This document shows, in pieces, positions 29,734-36,755 of a stretch of DNA of 37,218 bases (position 1 is its first letter; each line of letters starts with the position of its first letter). The position numbers and the translations under genes are program-made. The stretch is from a virus. The DNA is taken from the IMG/VR virus record IMGVR_UViG_3300046522_000441, positions 1-37,218 of that record; one strand, 5' to 3'. The notes beneath the pieces were generated by a model. It was not told where the DNA came from. It saw nothing but the letters and a program-made list of their open reading frames with translations, and made no database searches.

Positions 29734-32400
29734 TCAATCCTCCATGAGGTCGTTGCGGCCTTCCGGCTGGGCGAAGACCCAACAGTGGATGACCTTGTTT
29801 TCGAGGCGGGTTTTGACGTTCTTCGCCGCTAGGAATCGGCGGCTCTTCGAGCTGCGCAGGAGCAGCTTGAGGTCGTCCATCGGGGGCGTTTGAATGCCGC
29901 GATTGCGGCAACGCTCCTCGAACATCGGCAGGCTGACCGCGATCAGCGTGTCGGATTTGCTATGGAGATTGATCGGGGTGGAACCGATTGGCTCGTTGAC
30001 CTCGAACCAGTCGAAGAGTTCCCAGAATTTCGCGACATGCGGGTGGTCGGCGCTGATGGCCTGATGCCGCTCGGCAATCATTTTCGCGATAAACTGATGG
30101 CCTTGCTCGACCACTTCATCGGGGATCTTGATGCACGCCGCGAGCGCGTCGAGGCCGGCGGCTAGCTGCGCATGGTTTTTGACCAGGCGCTGGTGCGTCA
30201 CGCCCGACAGCTTCGGCAATTCGGTCTCGTGCCGGCGGTACGCTTCAAAGAAGGTCTTGAGCCACTCGTCCTCTTGCCGAACCGTGTGGATGACGAAGGA
30301 CGACAGCTTTTCGGTCGGCCAGCTCTCGATCTCTTCGGCCGCTTTTTTCGTCGCGGGCGACCAGCCTTCTTTGTTGATCGTGAGGCTCATCAGGCGTTCG
30401 AGCAGCGCGGCCGATGCCTTGACGGCGAAGTTCTGCGCGATGATGATTCCGCCGCGAAAGGGCGGGTCATAGGTTTCCATGCCGCCCGACCGGACGCCGC
30501 GAGACCGCACCGCGCGCCCGTTGTAGGCGGTTTTCAGCTCGTCCCACTCGAACCGCTTGGAATGCGGCGTATTCTCGTCGCGGTCGCCCTCGATCAGCAC
30601 GACGGGCAGACCGCCGACCTTGCCGAGATTGCGGGCGATGGCGGCGGAGGTCGCCTTGGTCGGGTCGAAACCTTCGTAGGAATCGCGCCCGTACAGGCGC
30701 CACATGAATTCGAGCAGGGTGGACTTGCCCGATCCCGGCTCGCCGATGATCTGCAAGAAGGCGAGGCTCTTGTGCGCGGCGCGGATCTGCTCCGCGAACA
30801 GCGTCATTTGCCAGAAGGTGAGGGAGACTAGGCCCTTGGCGCCATAGGCGGTCCAGAGTTTCGGCAGCCACTGTGTGTCGAACTGATCGGCATCATATTC
30901 GATATCGAGCAGCCGTTCGGCGGTGCGCAGCTTGACCGCGACCTTGCCAAAATCGAAATAGTCCTCGGCGTTCAGATCATGGACGCGTCCCTTGCGCACC
31001 GCGATATCGCCGAGGATCCAAGCCTCGTGCGATTTGCTGTATCCGGTGAAGTCTATCGGCTCGACGGTCTTGAGGTCGCGCGTCTGGATCTGCATCAGCC
31101 GGTCGAGCTGCCCGGTCGTGCCGGTGAACATGCCCCCGAACGCGAACAGGCGCTTCTTGAACTCGGGTGCGGCGGTGAGCTGTGCGGCCGAGAAGCGGCC
31201 CTTGGCGGTCGGCATCTTGCCGGGAAAGTCGATGCGCAGATAATAGGCGGTGTCGTCGATGACCTCGTCGCGCTCGCGATAGAGCGTACGGAACGCGCAA
31301 TTTGCGATCTCGTCGGCCTCGGCGCACGCACGGATAGCCGCTTTGCGCGTCAGCTCCTCTTTGAGCATAACCTCCGAAATGCGGGCCTGATTGAAGGTCG
31401 CCCACCATGTGCGGTTGTCGAAGGCGAAGCTGAAACCCGTCCAGCCCTTGCGCTCATGGATGAGGCAGGCCTTTTCCGTCGCGCTCGGCGCGATCGTGAC
31501 CATGCCATTCCAGTAATATTCTTCGAAGTCGGTGGCGGTCAGTTTGCCCAACTGCAGCAGGTCGTTCCAATCATGGTCGACGCCGTCGATCAGGCTGGGT
31601 TGCGCGGCACTGGCGGGCCAGCCCTCGTTCTCGGCGCGCTTCACGAAATCGCGCGTCCACTTCACGCCGGCGGCGCCGACGTCGAATGCGAAGACCAGCT
31701 CCGGGCGATGGTTCGGCGTCGGGCCGTTGGCGATTGCTTGCCGCAATTCCTTGAGGAAATGCTCGGGCCAGTTGCTGACGGTCATTGCCGACACCGCAAC
31801 ATGGCCAACCTGTTTCAGCGCCCATGCGTTGAATATGCCCTCGGTAATCTCGATGCGCTCGGCAGTGGCCAGAGTTTCCATCGTGAAATCAGGCGGGATC
31901 CAGCAATAGCCCTTGTAGGATTTCCCGCCGACCGATGGCTTGGGCGCAAAGCGGGCCTTCATGTCGAACCGGCTCGGCTGGTCGATCAGCCGTTCCCACC
32001 ATGTACCGCCGGGCAGCGGGAAGCGCACGGTGGCGGTCCCGATGTTGCGTTCCTGATCGCGGTAATATTCCTGCGTGTAACAGCCGCGCATGCCCGCAAG
32101 GTCGAGGCCGCGGCCATGGTGCAGGAATGCATCGGCGGCGGCGTTCGGGTCGGCCTCGGTCGCCTTGAAACGCTTCGACCAGTCGTTGAAAATGTCGGGG
32201 AAATACTCGCGTACCGACTTCTCATAGCCGCATTTGTTGAGCCGACCGCATTTGAGGACGCGGGGCGTTTCGGCGTGCGTGAACAGCTCCCGCTTGCCGC
32301 ATTCCGGGCAGCGCCCCTTGCGCAGCCACTCCCGCTCGGGCGTGAACTTGAACTCCTGCATCAAAGCGTCGCGCAGTTCTTGGGCGAGGGTTTTGCTCAT
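29734..32400 (-). CDS. Bifunctional primase-helicase (zinc ribbon, TOPRIM, SF3-like ATPase)
   Basis: 888 residues. The N-terminal zinc ribbon has Cys31, 34, 51 and 57 (RCPECGKRELF, then LKCGRLNKCGYEK), as in DnaG-type primases. A TOPRIM-like part follows (about 180-280): the glutamate block RIEITEGIFNAWALK and the strand LVFAFDVGAAGVKW. The helicase core has Walker A IIGEPGSGKSTLLEF at about 550 and the acidic strand LPVVLIEGDRDEN at about 600, then a GGIIIAQNF sensor-like strand. The plan resembles P4 alpha and related phage primases. I see no P2 gpA-type rolling-circle nuclease anywhere in the window, so this is probably the replication initiator. No ribosome site is obvious, and a hairpin lies 38 bases upstream. 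Confidence 0.9.
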   Translation of the reverse strand: MSKTLAQELRDALMQEFKFTPEREWLRKGRCPECGKRELFTHAETPRVLKCGRLNKCGYEKSVREYFPDIFNDWSKRFKATEADPNAAADAFLHHGRGLDLAGMRGCYTQEYYRDQERNIGTATVRFPLPGGTWWERLIDQPSRFDMKARFAPKPSVGGKSYKGYCWIPPDFTMETLATAERIEITEGIFNAWALKQVGHVAVSAMTVSNWPEHFLKELRQAIANGPTPNHRPELVFAFDVGAAGVKWTRDFVKRAENEGWPASAAQPSLIDGVDHDWNDLLQLGKLTATDFEEYYWNGMVTIAPSATEKACLIHERKGWTGFSFAFDNRTWWATFNQARISEVMLKEELTRKAAIRACAEADEIANCAFRTLYRERDEVIDDTAYYLRIDFPGKMPTAKGRFSAAQLTAAPEFKKRLFAFGGMFTGTTGQLDRLMQIQTRDLKTVEPIDFTGYSKSHEAWILGDIAVRKGRVHDLNAEDYFDFGKVAVKLRTAERLLDIEYDADQFDTQWLPKLWTAYGAKGLVSLTFWQMTLFAEQIRAAHKSLAFLQIIGEPGSGKSTLLEFMWRLYGRDSYEGFDPTKATSAAIARNLGKVGGLPVVLIEGDRDENTPHSKRFEWDELKTAYNGRAVRSRGVRSGGMETYDPPFRGGIIIAQNFAVKASAALLERLMSLTINKEGWSPATKKAAEEIESWPTEKLSSFVIHTVRQEDEWLKTFFEAYRRHETELPKLSGVTHQRLVKNHAQLAAGLDALAACIKIPDEVVEQGHQFIAKMIAERHQAISADHPHVAKFWELFDWFEVNEPIGSTPINLHSKSDTLIAVSLPMFEERCRNRGIQTPPMDDLKLLLRSSKSRRFLAAKNVKTRLENKVIHCWVFAQPEGRNDLMED

Positions 32401-32437
32401 AAAAGGGCGGCGGCTTTCGAGGGCAAAGAGAGGGCGT

Positions 32438-32458
32438 CGCCGAAAGCGCGTTTCGGCG
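32438..32458 (-). terminator. Hairpin between Ogr-like gene and primase, possible attenuator
   Basis: An 8-base perfect stem (CGCCGAAA with TTTCGGCG) and a 5-base loop lie in the 91-base gap of the early operon. On the minus-strand transcript it is followed by a short pyrimidine-rich stretch (CCTCTCTTT). This is one of the few non-coupled junctions of the operon, so partial termination between the regulators and the replication genes is plausible. Confidence 0.4.
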
Positions 32459-32491
32459 TGGTTGCGACGGTTTCATGCGGAAAAAGTCAGG

Positions 32492-32767
32492 TCAGGCCGG
32501 GATGGCGACCGGCGGCGGCTCCCCATCCCGGTCGTCGCGGCGATAGCGCCCCGGCGTGACTGGCAGATTGATAGTGACCCCCGGCGGCAAGCTGCTGGGG
32601 ATACTGATGCTGTGAACGAAACTGAGCTGGGCTTTCCAGCGGTGTCCGCACTCGTCGTTGGTGCAGTCGATCCAGATGTCGCGGTGCAGGACCGAGACTT
32701 CCTCACTATTTCGAATGCGACCCTTTGCCTTGCAATACGGGCATCGGGCGGGCGAACCTCGGCTCAT
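32492..32767 (-). CDS. Late-gene activator of the Ogr/Delta zinc-finger family
   Basis: 91 residues. The N-terminal finger is Cys-x2-Cys-x22-Cys-x4-Cys (RCPYCKAKG, then WIDCTNDECGHRWKA), exactly the spacing of P2 Ogr, P4 Delta and 186 B. The following residues (QLSFVHSISIPSS) match the conserved strand of Ogr (FITYESVQRYI). Ogr proteins bind TGT-N12-ACA sites and the host RNA polymerase alpha subunit to switch on late operons. The obvious targets here are the three 29-bp palindromes. Unlike P2, where ogr follows D, this gene sits in the early operon, coupled as ATGA to the CII-like gene. Confidence 0.87.
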   Translation of the reverse strand: MSRGSPARCPYCKAKGRIRNSEEVSVLHRDIWIDCTNDECGHRWKAQLSFVHSISIPSSLPPGVTINLPVTPGRYRRDDRDGEPPPVAIPA

Positions 32768-33258
32768 TGGCGATGCTCCCGCTGGATCATGCGGGCTTCG
32801 GAACGGATGGCGAGCGCGGTAGCGATAACCTGATCGGCCGCGGCCTCGATCTGTGCGGCCTCGTCGGCGTCGACATGGTCATCTTCGTGCGCGTCGAGGA
32901 TCTTTTCGGCGAGCTTGCTGCTCCCCTTCGATTGCTTGGCGAACAATATGAGCAGATCGCGGCCCGTCGCGGCGATGGTCGGCGTCGGCACGAGCTCGCG
33001 CAGGCGCTGGCGAGCAAGGACCGACGTCACATGCGGGTGACCGGGATAGCCGACCGTTTCGGCTTCGAGCGTGGCGATCTCGTCGGCGCGCATGAAGGCG
33101 TCGGTCGTGGTGCTGCAGCAATCGCTCAGGCGCTGTTGCCGGGTGCCGAGCCGCTTGGCCGCAGCTTCCTGCCCGCCATAGGCTTTGACCAGCGCCCGCG
33201 ACGCTTCCTTGATCTCCTGCAGCTCAGGCGGGAGGGTGATGTTGCGCTCAACGCTCAT
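32764..33258 (-). CDS. CII-like regulator (Phage_CP76 / 186 CII family)
   Basis: 164 residues. The helix-turn-helix segment SRALVKAYGGQEAAAKRLGTRQQRLSDCC, followed by the FMRADEIATLEAETVGYPGHP block, is typical of the P2/186-type CII family that activates the establishment promoter for lysogeny. The C-terminal half is a charged helical region, probably for oligomerisation. AGGTGA lies close before the ATG. Confidence 0.8.
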   Translation of the reverse strand: MSVERNITLPPELQEIKEASRALVKAYGGQEAAAKRLGTRQQRLSDCCSTTTDAFMRADEIATLEAETVGYPGHPHVTSVLARQRLRELVPTPTIAATGRDLLILFAKQSKGSSKLAEKILDAHEDDHVDADEAAQIEAAADQVIATALAIRSEARMIQREHRQ

Positions 33259-33572
33259 GCTTCACCTATATAAAAAGCGGTAACATTCTGATTTTTACCG
33301 CCTTTTTCTTCGGCGATATTGCTGTCAGCATGGGTCATGCAACAGCGACGGGCGGGCGTGCTCGGGCAACTGCGACAGGGGATTTCACATGCTGACATCG
33401 AAATGGGGTGCGAACAGGCTGCGGGTATCGGAGGGGAGAAGCCTTCCGCAGCCTGTTCGCGGGCCGGCGCCGCCGATGAACCTGCAAGGAGCAGGCAGCG
33501 CCGGTGCAGCGGCGCGACCACACCGCTGCAAGTTGGTGAACGAAATTGGTGAATCCCCCCGCGAAGCATCAT
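33255..33572 (-). CDS. ORF between Cro-like and CII-like genes, uncertain, with strong secondary structure
   Basis: 105 codons that overlap the Cro-like stop as ATGA at the start (GGAG 4 bases upstream) and the CII-like start as ATGA at the end, the same coupling used along this operon. The product is odd, Cys/Pro/Ser-rich (CSHPISMSACEIPCRSCPS), with only the last 27 residues (from ATG 33338) looking like an ordinary protein. The DNA is dense in palindromes (33396-33540). Either a real, fast-evolving gene or a structured leader RNA that happens to be open. Confidence 0.4.
   Translation of the reverse strand: MMLRGGIHQFRSPTCSGVVAPLHRRCLLLAGSSAAPAREQAAEGFSPPIPAACSHPISMSACEIPCRSCPSTPARRCCMTHADSNIAEEKGGKNQNVTAFYIGEA
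33277..33301. terminator. Dyad with T-runs on both sides, candidate two-way terminator or operator
   Basis: GCGGTAA and TTACCGC, 11 bases apart. Minus-strand reading continues into TTTTTATA and plus-strand reading into CTTTTTC, so both directions resemble weak intrinsic terminators. It lies just upstream of the ribosome site of the CII-like gene, where it could attenuate the early operon, and inside the ORF 33255-33572. A protein-binding operator is the alternative. Confidence 0.45.
33396..33540 (-). ncRNA. Cluster of strong stem-loops, candidate structured RNA element
   Basis: A perfect 15-base inverted repeat (33410-33424 with 33446-33460, loop 21). Nested hairpins lie to its right: GCGCCG with CGGCGC, CCTGC with GCAGG, and TGCAGCGG with CCGCTGCA. 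They occur within 150 bases of the early leader, between the Cro-like and CII-like genes. Possible roles are an antiterminator or attenuator, a regulatory RNA like the P4 immunity RNA, or a single-strand origin. None is proven. Confidence 0.4.
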
Positions 33573-33895
33573 CGCGCTCCGTGCGTGGCGGGAACGGTGA
33601 CGTGCGCAGAGCGGTCATATCCGGGCGCCGCCATATCGACACCGATCCACCGCAGTTCATCGTCCGGCGCAGGCGGATAATTGCGAGGATATATGTCGGG
33701 GCGCAAAGCGTGGCGCGAAACGCCATAGAGGCGCTCGGCATCGAGAACGTGTTCCGCCGGCAATTGCTTCGACTGGTTAATCCAGCGCCATACGCGCGGC
33801 TGCGTGACGCCTAGATCGCGCGCGAGCTTGCTATCGTCGCCCGCTTTTTCGCGGCACCGCAGCAAGGCTTCATATCGGGTGAGCTGTTCGACCAT
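33569..33895 (-). CDS. Cro-like helix-turn-helix regulator
   Basis: 108 residues. The N-terminal HTH (DDSKLARDLGVTQPRVWRWINQSKQLPAEHV) is of the YdaS/Cro type, followed by a tail with the LRPDIYPRNYPP segment. It is divergent from the S24 repressor and first gene of the early operon, as expected for a lytic regulator. The operator dyad at 33903-33922 lies 8 bases upstream of the ATG, so transcription must start within or beside it and the leader is very short. No ribosome site is visible. Confidence 0.85.
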   Translation of the reverse strand: MVEQLTRYEALLRCREKAGDDSKLARDLGVTQPRVWRWINQSKQLPAEHVLDAERLYGVSRHALRPDIYPRNYPPAPDDELRWIGVDMAAPGYDRSAHVTVPATHGAR

Positions 33896-33902
33896 GCGGC
33901 TG

Positions 33903-33922
33903 GTTATACATATACGTATAAC
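33903..33922. promoter_or_regulatory. Immunity operator in the Cro/repressor divergent region
   Basis: A perfect dyad GTTATAC-N6-GTATAAC. A second partial copy with the shared word TACGTATA lies at 33959-33967, next to the repressor start, and a GCAAC-N6-GTTGC dyad lies between them. The AT-rich 73-base divergent region must hold both promoters. The repeated half-site suggests the CI/Cro binding sites. Confidence 0.65.
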
Positions 33923-33977
33923 TGATGCAACGTAAAAGTTGCGTGTGCCGCTATTCGTTTACGTATAGGTGGCGATT

Positions 33978-34676
33978 GTGGCTAAAATCATAGGCTCTCG
34001 GCTGGAAGAACGGATGGTTGCGGCGGGGCTGAACCAGTCCCAACTGGCGCGAATCGTCGATCTGAAACAACCTTCTATCGGGCGGTTGATCGCGGGCGAA
34101 ACGAGAGAAACGGGCAAGCTTCTTGAGCTGGCGGAGGCCGTGGGGTCGACGCCCGAATATCTGACCGGCGTTTCCGACGATCCCGGTCCCGCGTCAGATG
34201 ATGTGCGCGATAAGCGTCGGACCTTTATCACCGCGCCGGAGCGATCACCGACGCCGGAAGAACTTGGCCTGGTCGAAGTCAAGGAAGTCGATCTCGCCCT
34301 CGGGCTGGGCGGTGGCTACATTGACGATGGCGCGGTGATGGAGATTTCTCGCTGGCTGCCGGCGAGCTGGCTGCGCGAACTGACGCGCACCGATCCGGCT
34401 TTCCTCCGCATCGTGCGGACCAAAGGCAATTCGATGAAGCCGACCTTTTCTGACGGCGATCTCGCGATCCTCGACCTGACACAAAATTCGATCCGCGAGC
34501 AGGATGGGCTTTACGCAATTGCGGTTGCGCAGCTCGGCATGGTCAAGCGGATCTGGGCAAATCCTGATGGAAGCTACAAGATCAAGAGCGACAACCCGAA
34601 CGTCGGGCCTGAGAGCGCACATGATGATGAGATGTTCGTGATCGGGCAGGTTGTCGGGAAAATTGGTAAGCCATGA
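33978..34676 (+). CDS. S24 family (LexA/CI-like) phage repressor
   Basis: 232 residues from the GTG at 33978 (AGGTGG 5 bases upstream; GTG 33969 is an alternative). The N-terminal HTH (NQSQLARIVDLKQPSIGRLIAGE) is followed by a linker and an S24 peptidase domain. The latter has the catalytic Ser at about 152 in KGNSMKPTF and Lys at about 190 in GMVKRIW. RecA-stimulated self-cleavage is the family's rule, so the prophage should be SOS-inducible, unlike P2 itself whose C repressor is not of this type. Confidence 0.92.
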   Translation: MAKIIGSRLEERMVAAGLNQSQLARIVDLKQPSIGRLIAGETRETGKLLELAEAVGSTPEYLTGVSDDPGPASDDVRDKRRTFITAPERSPTPEELGLVEVKEVDLALGLGGGYIDDGAVMEISRWLPASWLRELTRTDPAFLRIVRTKGNSMKPTFSDGDLAILDLTQNSIREQDGLYAIAVAQLGMVKRIWANPDGSYKIKSDNPNVGPESAHDDEMFVIGQVVGKIGKP

Positions 34677-34726
34677 CCGGCTGAGCTGGCTTGGTATGGT
34701 GTTAGACTGCGGTAAATGGGGGGCGG

Positions 34727-35476
34727 ATGCCGAAAGTAGCTAAGCGGGGTGAGGCCCTGTGTCCAACGTGTCGTGAGCCGTCATCGGTAGACGCGGTGGT
34801 GTGTCCGAATTGCCACCTGACCTTTACGCAGGCTCAGATCGACGCGCGCAAGCAAGCCGGAGAATATGCGGGTTCGGTCGACAAGGGCGACAAGAAAGCG
34901 ATGACGGTCGGCTGCATCGGGATCGTTGCGGTCATCCTGTTGCTGGCGACCTGCATCGGTAGGGGCGATGAGAAGGGGACGTCGGCCGCGTCGGGGAGCA
35001 GCAAGCCCGCGGCAACAGGCGATCCCAAAAGGGATGCGATCGCGACCTATAAGGCATTGTTGTCGGCGACGGCGGGGTGCGATGCGGCGACGGCGACCAT
35101 GGCCGATGTCATGCAGAGCGGCGACTTGGTTCAGGCGTATCGCGCGGCCGATCGTGCGCAGGATGCCTGCCTCGGCACCGGCAGCGAAATTCGCGCTATC
35201 GACGTTCCCGACAGCATCACGGGAGAGAACGCCACCGCGTTGGAAAAATCGCTTGAAGCCTGCGACACCGCCTACGTGATGAAATGGTCGGGTGCGCGGA
35301 AGCTCAAGGATATCATCGACGGCGACACCAGCCCCTCGGCGCTAGCGGATCTTCAGGATACCACCGAACAGATGCAGCAAGGGCAATTGCTGTGTGTCGG
35401 CGGGGTTATCGCGGTCGCCACCTCGCTCGGTGCGAGCGAGCAGGATCTCGGAATTGCCAGCGGAAAACGGAAATAG
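34727..35476 (+). CDS. Zinc-ribbon membrane protein downstream of the repressor
   Basis: 249 residues. Residues 12-29 form a double-CxxC ribbon (LCPTC, then VCPNCHL). A single membrane helix is at about 58-78 (MTVGCIGIVAVILLLATC), followed by a Ser/Gly/Ala linker and a helical C-terminal domain with four spaced cysteines that could form disulphides outside the cytoplasm. It is encoded on the repressor strand 50 bases downstream, so it is probably expressed in lysogens. A lysogenic-conversion or superinfection-exclusion role is a reasonable guess without direct evidence. G-rich GGGGGGCGG serves as ribosome site. Confidence 0.75.
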   Translation: MPKVAKRGEALCPTCREPSSVDAVVCPNCHLTFTQAQIDARKQAGEYAGSVDKGDKKAMTVGCIGIVAVILLLATCIGRGDEKGTSAASGSSKPAATGDPKRDAIATYKALLSATAGCDAATATMADVMQSGDLVQAYRAADRAQDACLGTGSEIRAIDVPDSITGENATALEKSLEACDTAYVMKWSGARKLKDIIDGDTSPSALADLQDTTEQMQQGQLLCVGGVIAVATSLGASEQDLGIASGKRK

Positions 35477-35482
35477 GCGGCC

Positions 35483-35632
35483 CTACCAGTTCCACCCCAT
35501 GCCCATGAGGCCGCGACCGACATTGGCAACAATGCCGGCTCCGACGACGGCGACCGCGAACCAGAAAAGATGTTCGCGGAATTTGCTCGGCGGGCGTTCC
35601 GGGTCGCGCGGATCGGGCCATGGTCTCGGCAT
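35483..35632 (-). CDS. Small membrane protein coupled to SRAP
   Basis: 49 residues from the ATG at 35632, which overlaps the SRAP stop (TGATG). A proline-rich, charged N-terminus (PRPWPDPRDPERPPSKF) precedes one membrane helix (FWFAVAVVGAGIVANVG) and a short GMGWNW end. It would share the LexA-controlled message of the SRAP gene. No family recognised. Confidence 0.65.
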   Translation of the reverse strand: MPRPWPDPRDPERPPSKFREHLFWFAVAVVGAGIVANVGRGLMGMGWNW

Positions 35633-36264
35633 CAGTGGACAACCATGGCGTCGGCCGCATAGGGCCGCTGCAGGGAAAGCGCCTCGTCGAGACTGCCCGT
35701 CAGCCATTGTTCTCGATCCTCGGCGCGCAGGATTACTGGCATCGCCTTTGGGTGTTTTGGCCCGACCAAGGCATTCGGTTCGCACGTGAGGAAGGAATAG
35801 ACCGGCCCCAAATCCTCGTGCATTTTCCAGATGCCTGCGAAGCATGGATGCGACTGGTCGGTGACGGTAAACCACCAATTGACGTCGCGCGGCGATGTCC
35901 GATGCGCCGCCGCTTTCGGCTCGGCGAAGCGGGTGAACGGCACAAGGCAGCGGTGCGCCGGCTGCGCGATCCACATTCGCCACCATTCGCGACCGAGGTC
36001 GCGCGCGTTCGGGTAATATTCGTAGATCAGGCGGGATTGACCGGGGGCTGGCGCGCGCTTTCGTTCGCGTCCCTTATCGGGGAAACCCCATGTCATCGCT
36101 TCGACAACGCGGCGACCATCGTCTAGGTCGCGAACGATCCAGCCCGGCTTGCCCGGCGCCGCATAGTCCTTTTCGACGGTGAGCTGCGACCGCCAGTCGT
36201 CGGCGGCTTGGAAATGGGCGATGTACTCGGCCCATGTCATGTCGATGCCATAGAGGTTGCACAT
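35632..36264 (-). CDS. SRAP-family abasic-site protein (YedK/HMCES-like)
   Basis: 210 residues. It begins MCNLYGIDMT; Cys2 becomes N-terminal and forms a covalent link to abasic sites in single-stranded DNA. Other family marks are VEAMTWGFP, the RCLVPFTRFAEP block with the active-site Glu, and HPKAMPVIL with the conserved His. It shields damaged single-stranded DNA at forks. A LexA box 51 bases upstream agrees with the family name, SOS response-associated peptidase. Confidence 0.93.
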   Translation of the reverse strand: MCNLYGIDMTWAEYIAHFQAADDWRSQLTVEKDYAAPGKPGWIVRDLDDGRRVVEAMTWGFPDKGRERKRAPAPGQSRLIYEYYPNARDLGREWWRMWIAQPAHRCLVPFTRFAEPKAAAHRTSPRDVNWWFTVTDQSHPCFAGIWKMHEDLGPVYSFLTCEPNALVGPKHPKAMPVILRAEDREQWLTGSLDEALSLQRPYAADAMVVH

Positions 36265-36314
36265 GCGCGGAGTTTGACCCGTCGCCGCGGGGAGTCAATG
36301 GACTCGACAAATGA

Positions 36315-36329
36315 GAACGAAAGTGGAAC
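36315..36329. promoter_or_regulatory. LexA box between SRAP and the divergent gene
   Basis: The bases GAAC-GAAAGTG-GAAC read as GTTC-N7-GTTC on the minus strand, the exact alphaproteobacterial LexA consensus. It lies in the 95-base divergent region and could control both the SRAP gene (left) and gene 36360 (right, 31 bases away). Confidence 0.75.
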
Positions 36330-36359
36330 ATTGAGGCCGGGGCGAATCGGAGAAGCCAA

Positions 36360-36755
36360 ATGTTCCTGTGCAAATCAATGACGCCTCGCGAGCTGGACGC
36401 GCTCGAAGACGAGCTAGCCGTCGCGGCATGCGAAGCGCGCCTGAAATACCCCAGCCATGCCGTCTATACGGACGGCCTGTTCTGGGCGCCGACGCTGACG
36501 ATCCTGATGCCGGAAGAGGGCCGCGAGTATATCGAGGCGGTGCTGCCCGATGGATGGCAGCCGTGCGATGATGCGGCCGAATTCGAATGGTTTATGTGGG
36601 CCGGGCCGACCTATCGGCACGAGCGCCGGCATGGACTGCCCGAGGCGAAGCTCGGCGGCAAGCATAAGGCCTATTCGCGCCCTGCTGCGAACGACGACAT
36701 GGCGTTGCTGCCGCTGTTTGATGAGCCGACATCGGATAATGCGCTAGGCGCCTAG
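36360..36755 (+). CDS. Unknown protein, divergent from SRAP and possibly SOS-controlled
   Basis: 131 residues. GGAG lies 7 bases before the ATG. The N-terminal helix (MTPRELDALEDELAVAACEARLKYP) is followed by a strand-rich part with TDGLFWAPTLTILMPEEG and an aromatic EFEWFMWAGPTYRHERRHGL block. The end is low-complexity and acidic. No family recognised. It ends inside the stop region of gene D, convergent with it. Confidence 0.7.
   Translation: MFLCKSMTPRELDALEDELAVAACEARLKYPSHAVYTDGLFWAPTLTILMPEEGREYIEAVLPDGWQPCDDAAEFEWFMWAGPTYRHERRHGLPEAKLGGKHKAYSRPAANDDMALLPLFDEPTSDNALGA

Noticed and set aside
30979-32559. 526-codon plus-strand frame opposite the primase
   Set aside because: Antisense shadow; the minus strand has the zinc ribbon, TOPRIM and Walker motifs.
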